This document shows positions 56,265 through 64,000 of a stretch of 64,000 bases of DNA, piece by piece. The stretch covers positions 310,001 to 374,000 of the forward strand of contig JAIXMG010000017.1 in NCBI GenBank assembly GCA_025201345.1, in the 5' to 3' direction. Position 1 is the first letter of the stretch, and the number at the start of each line of letters is the position of its first letter. The notes under the pieces are model-generated. The model worked only from the letters and a program-made list of their open reading frames with translations. It was not told where the DNA came from and searched no databases. The translations under genes and the position numbers were made by a program. The DNA comes from Thamnidium elegans. Its lineage: Eukaryota > Mucoromycota > Mucoromycetes > Mucorales > Mucoraceae.

Positions 56265-56846
56265 CTATAAATAAACATTTCTACTTTTTAAGTCAATAGG
56301 TTAAATTATTGGGTAGCATTTTTTTGTAGTCGCAAGTGTCGTACAAAATGTTTCACCTGCACTATAATTTAAAAAGTGATACTTTTTTTTCTTTTTTTAC
56401 TATTGTCATGAAATTTTTTAGGTTTTTTTGTGTACTCTAAAAAGTGATACGCATTCTAGATTACGTAAAAAAAAAAAAAAAAAAAAATTACATCTACAAA
56501 GTGCTTCTGTGGGAGTTGTTAAGATATAGATTTCTTTTACTTTTCTTTTTTCGATCTATCGATATTTTCCATCCGGAAAACTGATAGTGAATGTGCAACA
56601 TTCGGCAACTATTTTTCGCTGAAAGTAAAAAAAAAAAAGTTTCCTATTTCAGCCGTATATTTTAAACTATCCGAGAGTTCTATTGTAGTTCTATGATTTA
56701 AATTGAGTTTTCTCTCGATATGTACCTTCTTTTCTTAAAAAAAAAGTACCATCATTTTGCTTAAAAATAAATCATTTGTCTTTTTCTAATGAGAAAAAAA
56801 AATAAGTAGAGAAATTCACATGTATCTCTGTCATTTTATAAGTTAA
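56265..56846. other. Convergent intergenic between IDO and QRI7
   Basis: Contains the two 3' untranslated regions, a repeated AAAAAGTGATAC (56371 and 56439) and A/T tracts. No gene seen. Confidence 0.45.
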
Positions 56847-58132
56847 TTATTCTCTAAATTTTAAAGACTCTAATGGCCACTTTGGTAATGTTGTAATGGT
56901 ATAATCATCAACGAGACCGGCTTGAAATCTTTCAAGACCTGCCCAAGCAATCATGACACCGTTATCAGTACATAATTGCGGAGGGGGACATATTAATGGT
57001 AAATTATAAGACCCTGCCAGTGTTTCCAGTCTATTTAAGGGACGTTACACGTATTTAGTTGCAACTCTTCCGTAACATCTTGTATTTCATTCTTACCTTG
57101 TTCTAAACAATGTGTTACTAGCCACTCCTCCGCTTACTACCAATGCAGTTAATGGCTTTTTATTTTTAACCACTTCTTGATTTAATGCAAGCTTAATTTT
57201 TTGTTCGATATGTTGAATACATGTCAATTGAAATGCTGCCGCCATGTCACTGACATCTTGTGGATTATTTAAATCAACCAAATTTTCTATCTCAACTAAT
57301 CTAGCAACCGCGCTCTTTAAGCCAGAAAAACTAAACGAAATAACGGATGTATTGCGTTCCAACATGGGTTTTGGTAAGCGAGGCATAAACCGCTCAGGAT
57401 CACCTGTCAATGCTGCCTTTTCTAACGCAGCACCGGGCCCTCCTCTTCTGCCTTTTAACCAATCTAATTGTAATAAACGAGCAGTTTTATCAATCGCTTC
57501 ACCTACTGCATTATCTAATGTGGTCCCTAACTGATCATAGTCTCCAATATCGTTCGCAGTGAGTAAAAGAGTATGCCCACCCGATATAAGTAATGTCATA
57601 AATGGGAAAGCCGGCGCAGGTTGATTTAATTCATTTTTTGTCGTTAATCGAGCTGTCAATGCGTGTGCTTCCTAAAAAGTATATTTAAAATAAATAAATG
57701 CTCTTTTCAAGCTTCTTTTATCTTGTGTTTTACCATGTGGTGTACACCAATTAAAGGTTTTTTCGCTACGGCAGCTAATACTTTCCCAGCGTTAAGACCG
57801 ACAGGAAGACAAGGAGGTAAACCTGGACCTCTTGTGACAGCAATAGCGTCTAGGTCTTGAATAGTTAGGCCAGCTAGTTCTAAGGTCTCGCTGATAACAC
57901 CGGGTAAATTACGTGAGTGACCTTTACTGGCTAAAGTGGGTACAATACCACCCATGGGTTCATGCATCTCTTGTTGCCCACGTACAACCTCTGACAAAAT
58001 TTGACGATCGGAAGTTACAATGGCGGCTGAAGTGTCATCACAAGAAGTCTCAATACCTAATACCCGTAAAGGTCGTTTATGAGTAGAGAATAGTCTTGTG
58101 GAAGTTTTACAGATATTTCTTAATAAGCTCAT
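56847..58132 (-). CDS. QRI7: Mitochondrial tRNA t6A37 threonylcarbamoyltransferase Qri7/OSGEPL1
   Basis: Exons 58132-57734, 57671-57097 and 57030-56847 give 385 residues. The N-terminus [20 protein letters not shown] is a typical mitochondrial presequence. The TsaD/Kae1/Qri7 motifs are [56 protein letters not shown], the metal-binding HxxxH as HHMEAHA across intron 1, [41 protein letters not shown] and [12 protein letters not shown]. The enzyme attaches threonylcarbamoyl to A37 of mitochondrial tRNAs reading ANN codons. Confidence 0.96.
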
Positions 58133-58393
58133 AGAATATTTTTAAGTTCGATAGAAAACACACCCCGGGTGCAGTTTACGAAAAGCAACTATAATCCCAA
58201 AGTTTGTTGTGCTGGTTTACGTGACTGGCCCTGTAAGAAAATTCAACAAACAATAGGGGATAATAATGATAAAAAAAGAAACATTTTTTATATATGCAAA
58301 AATGGAGAGTGAGAATGATGAATTAATATAATAAAAAGTATTAGCTGGTAGAATACAAATTAGGCTAAGCGATGATATTTTTTTTACAAGAAA

Positions 58394-59722
58394 CTATTGA
58401 ATTTCATTCATAGCATGTGCTAGGGCAAGATGACATTTGAGTGATCTTCGAATAAATACAAAATCAGGACATTCAGGATTCGAATGTTTTGCTATATCTA
58501 ATAAACAAATAGAATAAGATTAAGCTTTTTTTGTGCAAATTAATTATAGTGTATACCCTTTAGTAACAGACCATATCGTGTAATTCGTTGTATAGGTGCA
58601 ATCATATAGTTGGACAACCCCATTCTGTTTGTTTCCTTTTTGCGTAACGAGTCCTAATTTAGTCATGTTAGACAGAGGGAAAAAAGGGAGGGTAAAAAAT
58701 ATATAATTATTACCTGAGCAAGTTGCCTATATACGATACTTTTATCTGCTCTAGATATACATCTTTGCTGCTTTGAAAAATTAGCAGCATAACTAACATA
58801 TACTGCAAATTGATCTTCTAAATCGCAAAAGACTTTGCCCAAGGATCCGAGGGTTTCCCCATGTTCGGTTGTACAACACGCACCTTTTAACCGATTTACC
58901 AATGTCGAAGAGAGGGAAATTAATTCGGGGATAAATGCGAAAATGGTTTGCATATCTCTGAGATTAACTAAAGGTCGAGGATATGCTGTAGCTGCTTCTA
59001 GTAATGGATCCATAAATATCTAAATTTTAATGAGTTGATGTTTTTTTTAATAATATACTCCCGTCATTTATTTACCCGTTTTACAATTAATAAATGCTCC
59101 AAGTATGTCATTTCTGTAGTTAGGAGTTCGTTTAATATAAAATGTAATAAATGAGGTGATTGACCATGAGGCAGCTTTAAAAGATAGGAAAAAAAAATAT
59201 TGTGTGAGAAACGATTCTTTTCACCGCTTTTTTTCACCGCTTTTTTTTTTTTTGTGTACTAACCATTTTAGCATCTTCCAAAGATTGCTGAAATTCAAGT
59301 CTCCATATATCGATACCCTCTCTTTCTTTAAAACTAAGTAATTTCTTACTCACGTAAGGTTTATCAGGCGTTAATGTACGTTTGAGACGGGCGGATAATG
59401 ATACATGAGTATGGTGCGATATTAAGAGGGATGGTGCGGAATCCGAATAGGATGTAGGGGATTGAGATGTGGAAGATGATGTGTCCCAAGGACGTACTCT
59501 TTCGTCGTTTGATCGATCAAGGCCACTTGTCTCTAGTACAGAAACAGAGCGACGCGCAGGCGTCATTTTAGGTGTATTATTTTTCAATGCTTTCATTAGG
59601 GGCGGTTGTTTATAGGGTTCAAAAGATACTGGTCGATTATCAGAAAATAGCGTATCAATGGTAGCAGAAGCCCATTGTTTCGTTTCAAATGAATTATCCT
59701 CAACAGGAAATAATGGTGGCAT
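58394..59722 (-). CDS. Small RhoGEF (DH domain only)
   Basis: Five exons in phase (59722-59264, 59174-59085, 59019-58714, 58653-58557, 58497-58394) encode 351 residues. About 150 N-terminal residues are Ser/Pro-rich and probably disordered. The Dbl-homology domain starts LLHFILNELLTTEMTYLEHL (CR1), continues PLVNLRDMQTIFAFIPELIS, then FCDLEDQFAVYVSYAANF, and ends with CR3 RMGLSNYMIAPIQRITRYGL LLK. It stops after HLALAHAMNEIQ, with no PH domain before the stop at 58394. DH domains activate Rho/Cdc42-type GTPases for actin and polarity control. Confidence 0.88.
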
Positions 59723-59889
59723 TATTATTATAGTTATTAATTTATATATATATACAGTAAGAAAGTAAAAGATAAAAAAAAACCCCTTAAAAGAAAAAAA
59801 AAAGTATGGAAACGAAAGGAAAAAAAAAAGAAAAGTTTTTTTTAAATGGGAATAATAAAGGTGTAGCACTTTTTTTCATACACAATGGT

Positions 59890-61317
59890 TTAAAAGTCAG
59901 CGAATAAGTCACGAAAGGGATCACCTTCGGGTTGTTTATGTTGTTTTTCATCAGGATATTTTTCAAAATTGCTTGTATCAAAGTCATTAGAATGAGCAGG
60001 AATTAATGGTGCCTATAAAGTATGTTAAGGTTTTTTTTATAAAAAATAAATAAATTATAAATTGCTTACCCTCACAGTTTTATTTAATAAACCATGCCAG
60101 TCTGTATTACGGAACCATTTGTGTTTTTTTACATCTTCAGCACCGCCTTTTAGATTACCTAATCTTTTAGTACGATCAATAACTAGTAATTTTTTTAATA
60201 GATCCTTGCCAGCATTTTCGAAATAACTAGGGTATTGCACTTTGCCACCGAGAATATGCTCGTATATACCAAAATGATTATCATCGTAGAATGGCGGATA
60301 ACCAGCCATCATTTCAAATATTAAAATACCAAGTGACCACCAATCTACGGATTTACTATGACCTTTACTTTGAATAATTTCAGGTGCTAAATATTCGGGT
60401 GTACCGCATAATGTCCAAGTTCGATCAACCACCTTTTTTGCAAAACCGAAATCAGTTATTTTAATATATCCTCTATGATCTAATAATATATTTTCTGGTT
60501 TTAAATCACGGTAAATGATGTTTTTTGAATGTAAATATTCTAATGCCAGTACAATTTCAGCTGCATAAAATCTCGCAGTATCATTAGTAAAGCGACCTGA
60601 TTTCCTTAAATGTCTAAATAATTCACCACCAATAACGTATTCTTGCAGCATAAACAAGTTTTCGTCATCTTGGAACGTACAGTATCTATTTATTTTAATT
60701 TTAATTTTTTAAAAATATCATATGAAAAAAAATAAAAAATCACGGGACTTACAATTGCACAATAAATGGAAAATTAATTTGTGAAAGTACCTGTCTTTCT
60801 GAATTGATATGTTCTACTTGTTTCAGTTTAACAATGTCAGCTTTTTTCAATACTTTGATAGCAAAATATTGTTTCGTTTTCCTTTGTTTAGTGAGCCAAA
60901 CTCTACCAAAAGTACCAGTACCTGAATATGTAAATTATATAAGCAAATGATATCATTTAGTTTCCATATCCGTTTCCATGGCAACTAACCTAGCGTTTCG
61001 ATCAAATCATAATCCTGGATACCTAGAGACGGGTAAGGGTCAAATATAGTTGGTTGGTTTTGCCAGTGAGAAAGTTGTTCTTGGTGAGCATTCCAACGTT
61101 CGTTTTCAGCTGTAGACTTTAACGTTGCAATATCACTTTGATCGTCTTTTTTACTCCATAAGCCTTGAATGGTAATAGTGGGACTGAAAGAGATGGAAGC
61201 TAGTGAAGATGACTTTTGTGAACCAGATGCTGATATAATTTCTTTAGTTGCTATATCGTTATCATTATTACGTTTTAGAAAGGACGTTACAATATTCGAA
61301 ATAAGTTTTAAAGGCAT
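59890..61317 (-). CDS. cAMP-dependent protein kinase catalytic subunit (PKA-C)
   Basis: Exons 61317-60990, 60921-60753, 60685-60070 and 60012-59890 give 411 residues, with a 100-residue N-terminal extension before the kinase. Motifs: glycine loop [21 protein letters not shown] (catalytic Lys), [12 protein letters not shown] (HRD replaced by YRD, as usual in PKA), TDFGFAKKV, the [14 protein letters not shown] activation segment with its phosphorylatable Thr, and [20 protein letters not shown]. The C-terminal tail ends DLFADF, close to the FxxF motif. It phosphorylates targets when cAMP frees it from the regulatory subunit; in Mucorales PKA acts in dimorphism and growth. Confidence 0.96.
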
Positions 61318-61600
61318 ATTAACCAGTATAATTATTTCGTTTTTTTTTTTTAAAAAATAGTAGTGGGAAGGAAAAAAAGAGAGGAAAAAAAAAGAGAGAA
61401 AGGACTTTTAATCTTTTTACCAGTTGGAACAAACACATGATTTATGGAATTGTAATACTGTGAAGGTAAATGAACTACGGATCTCAAAAAATTAGTAAAT
61501 GAAATTTTACTAATGCGATGCACTTACCAAAAAAAAAGGCAAAAGACAAAAATTAGTACCTTGGGTGTATATAAATTGTTTAAGTAAAAACACCTTTAGA
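61318..61600. promoter_or_regulatory. Upstream region of the PKA gene
   Basis: About 280 bp before the PKA ATG on the minus strand, with A/T and GA tracts. It probably contains promoter and leader; no specific site recognised. Confidence 0.4.
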
Positions 61601-61604
61601 GAGT

Positions 61605-62308
61605 ATTGAGCTCTTCGAGCTCCGGCCCTTCAATGCTTCTGTTAAGGAAGGTAGTGGCAGTATTTATGAAATCGATGTCGGAGTGACCGATGTTATAGCT
61701 AAAGCAAGGAAATAGTTCCCCGAAAGCAGTTTATGATAACCCGGAGATACCAATCGCAAGGGAGGACACAGAGTCTCTTCCTTGATGAGACATGTTGGAT
61801 CTTACGAGCACGCAACGAGAACCAACAGCATATCCTCTATCGCCAACAAATGTAACTGTAGAAACTTTTTATCTTGTATTTATAAACTGTTGTTCGTAAG
61901 AACAAAGACGGTCGAAATACTTTCGCCTTCTCAGCTCTTTCGTTCTCCTTTTGTTGATAGAATTTTTACCGTAATAGAAACTTCGAAGCAGTCGTTTGTT
62001 CTCGAACAACGGTTGAGCTTCACTCTCCAATGACGTATTAGTGGCTTCGGAAAGACGAACACTCGACATATACTCTTCTGCTTGTACTACGTTTTGACCT
62101 TTTGTTGTAAAACGTTTCTTTTGAAGCAAGCCTTTAGAAAAAACTTATCGCCACATCTATGGTATATATCATTAAAATTAATAGCAAGAGTTGATGGTGG
62201 TGTAATAAAGAGTTCATCGAATTTTTCATCATTCACATCTGCTATCATTGTTAGCTTAGAAGGAGCAAGGTGAGTGCGTAGCAGGACTAGTACGAGACAA
62301 TTGAACAA
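61605..62308 (-). pseudogene. Second TnpB/Fanzor-like nuclease remnant
   Basis: Minus-strand pieces in changing frames read, in order: about 62308-62140 (ITPPSTLAINFNDIYHRCGD), 62129-61869 (LQKKRFTTKGQNVVQ, then LLRSFYYGKNSINKRRTKEL and RRRKYFDRLCSYEQQF), about 61855-61815 (VTFVGDRGYAVGSR), and 61815-61736 (CVLVRSNMSHQGRDSVSSLA then IGISGLS and a stop). FxGDRG.G.GSR plus CVLV...RDxxSSLAIG matches a mucoralean TnpB-like family carrying RuvC and zinc-ribbon motifs; the final RD is the expected RuvC-III Asp. GSR joins CVLV directly, so the first half of the ribbon and the NE-x-TS motif are deleted. At least two frame changes make it non-functional. Confidence 0.5.
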
Positions 62309-62539
62309 CTTTTTTAAAACTTGTATATTTGGATAAAGTGCTTTTCATGATAACTGGATTCAAATTTAGCCGGGAACCTTTTGTGGTGAAATAATATCGA
62401 GCAAAGTTTTGTGTATAGGGTTCTTTTATAAAGTTGTAGCCTGAACTCCCCGAAGTTTAAAATAAGATGATTGTATCAACTGTAAGTGGTTCTGACTGAA
62501 CAATAATTTATTATGCTTATTAAAATCATCTGAATTTGT

Positions 62540-63020
62540 GCTTGTACTTTTTTTTGTTTTTTCTCAATTTTCATTTTTGGGGATCAACCCCTTTTGTTTT
62601 TTGGCAGCCATTCCAGATTGACTTTGACTCTCGTTGTGGATAAATCAATGATAATAAAATAACACGTTTAGGCGCTTCTAACCCATTTAAAAAAAAAAAA
62701 AGATCTTAACGCAAAAACTGACGGAGTAATCGCCGTTTACAAATAACTTTTTTTTTTGGAAAACCAAAAGGGGCTGACCCTTAAACTTTCATGTAAAAAA
62801 GAGGCATTTTAAAATAATAATGGATGAGCAATAATGGATTATAATACTTTAAATAGTTCTCAAACTAGTACAAGTTACTATATGAAAAATATGACGTGTT
62901 TATTTTGCTGCGAGAGTGCAAACATTAGAGTCATTTCAAATATGATTAAAAAATTTATTGCTGTCAATTAAAATAGTAAAAAGTTATGTATTAAAATGAC
63001 ACATAATTTATTTCTTTGGA
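62540..63020 (+). repeat. Fold-back repeat copy C (internally deleted)
   Basis: 62560-62770 matches 39285-39485 of copy B (TTTTTGGGGATCAACCCCTT, ATTCCAGATTGACTTTGACT, AAAAACTGACGGAGTAATCG). 62820-63010 matches 15295-15500 of copy A (AATAGTTCTCAAACTAG, TATTAAAATGACACATAATT). A short reversed block at 62760-62785 (ACCAAAAGGGGCTGACCC) is the other arm, so this copy keeps both arms around a small loop. Confidence 0.65.
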
Positions 63021-63758
63021 TACAAAATCCAAGGTGATACCCTTCTTTAACAAAACCTCTAAACATTACAGATATTTTAGACCGTTATTAATATATATAG
63101 TCTGAAAGATAGTAAATGTTTCATTCTTTTAACCGATAGCCTAGCTATATACTTTTGTAAGTATATTCATACTATTTAACCACATTACGTATGCAATCAT
63201 TGATAAATGAAAAAGAAAGAAAAAAGAAAACGAAAAAAAAAGTTAAAACAAAAAAGCTAATTTAATAATGGTTAAAAAGAGCTAATGCTCTTAAACATTG
63301 ATACGGTTACGCGCCATAATCTTACATCAGAGCAACTCATACATATTTATAGTAAAAAAGAAGACATAAAGAAATAAAATAGTAAATAGTGTCAATAACT
63401 GTGGTAAATCCAGTATCAGATGTCTGTGTCTGACTACGACCCTTTTCTTAAATTGTGATAATAAAGAAAGTAATAAGTAATTGTGAAAGTACTACTTTTT
63501 TTCGTGGTACCTTTTTTTACGTGAAAAAGGAAACACTAAAATTACAGAACAGATTTGTTCCTATTTGGGAAAAAAGCATCAAATTACTCATGGTGGGAAT
63601 AAACAGTTGTATGTATGGGGTCAGTTAAAGTGTTCAAGCAGTTACTTTTTTTTTCGCTCCCCGATTTTAAGTTTTATAAAGCATAAAAAAAAAAATACCC
63701 TTTCTCTTTTTCTTTTATTCCTTTTCATTTTATTCTTGTATAAACACTTTTTTTTAAA
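63021..63758. other. Intergenic, upstream of the acyl-CoA oxidase-like gene
   Basis: No gene is supported. The last 70 bases before the ATG are a pyrimidine-rich leader (CCCTTTCTCTTTTTC). Confidence 0.4.
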
Positions 63759-63947
63759 ATGGCACCACCTGCAAAACAAAATGCTATCAACAGACTCGAA
63801 CAGATTAAGGGCCAATTAAATTTAACTCCATCTACCATGTCCTTGGATGCACCAAAAGATATGGCTGAAGAACGCGCCGCTGCATCTTTTAGTATTGAAG
63901 CCCTTTCACATGCATGGAGTGGTGGTCGAGATAAATACGAGCTCAGA
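63759..63947 (+). CDS. Peroxisomal acyl-CoA oxidase-like, first exon only
   Basis: The ATG at 63759 opens MAPPAKQNAINRLEQIKG. The exon ends with ERAAASFSIEALSHAWSGGR, DKYELR at 63947, followed by a GTAATA donor; the gene leaves the window. The ERA..(S/T)F.(I/V)E.L......GG.DK pattern is typical of acyl-CoA oxidase N-termini (POX1/ACOX, first step of peroxisomal fatty-acid beta-oxidation). Only 63 residues are visible, so the family call is moderate. Confidence 0.6.
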
Positions 63948-64000
63948 GTAATAATATGAATTACTGCCGAAAAAGGGAATACATTTCTTACACATTTTTT

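Noticed and set aside
63565..63755. Open frame before the acyl-CoA oxidase-like start
   Set aside because: It runs through the pyrimidine-rich leader and lacks conserved sequence.
1..64000. CRISPR arrays, bacterial operons or horizontal prokaryotic islands
   Set aside because: No regularly spaced repeats; all genes have eukaryotic introns and fungal families.

Overview
The window is nuclear DNA of an AT-rich filamentous fungus, almost certainly Mucoromycota and most likely Mucorales. Host genes carry short T-rich introns (about 50-100 bp, GTAAG-type donors, T-tract plus TAG/CAG acceptors) and a few micro-exons. There are very long A/T homopolymers, an Hsp70-like gene of a type I associate with Mucorales, and mobile elements of Mucorales character. 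I could not run any search; names rest on recognised motifs, and exon structures were built by hand with reading phase checked across every junction.

Layout. 46-759: 5' part of a GLI-like zinc-finger gene leaving the window. About 1000-1440: decayed TnpB/Fanzor-like nuclease. 1841-5620: large diverged Hsp70-like gene. 5.7-15.5 kb: repeat-rich island holding a 1.56-kb palindromic TA-flanked element, remnants of its ends, and a 4.85-kb TA-flanked element with 903-bp inverted arms. That second element sits inside an older fold-back repeat and itself contains a LINE tail and a 108-bp MITE in each arm. 15.7-23.6 kb: Ty3/Gypsy element with two 448-bp LTRs that look identical, inserted in a nuclease-like reading frame.

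From 24.8 kb the window is mostly a compact housekeeping block: Gtr1/RagA GTPase, an orphan gene, a Gfo/Idh/MocA oxidoreductase, Rae1/Gle2, an ABCC transporter, an EXPERA (emopamil-binding-like) protein and an L-fuconate-dehydratase-like enzyme. Then follow a gene fragment, a second fold-back copy, an Ecl1-like protein, an AAGAB/Irc6-like adaptin-binding protein, SCAI, a fungalysin, tubulin cofactor C, indoleamine 2,3-dioxygenase, Qri7/OSGEPL1, a small RhoGEF and a PKA catalytic subunit. The right end has a second TnpB/Fanzor-like remnant, a third fold-back copy and the first exon of an acyl-CoA oxidase-like gene.

The host genes show no obvious common pathway. Rae1/ABCC and AAGAB/SCAI are head-to-head pairs with about 300 bp between start codons; IDO and Qri7 are convergent. 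Most novelty lies in the mobile DNA: two different decayed TnpB/Fanzor-like genes, TA-flanked elements whose inverted arms duplicate an exon of their own gene, and a Gypsy element with a canonical A AAA AAC frameshift site, an Asn-rich gag tail without a zinc knuckle, and four apparent indels in pol despite matching LTRs.
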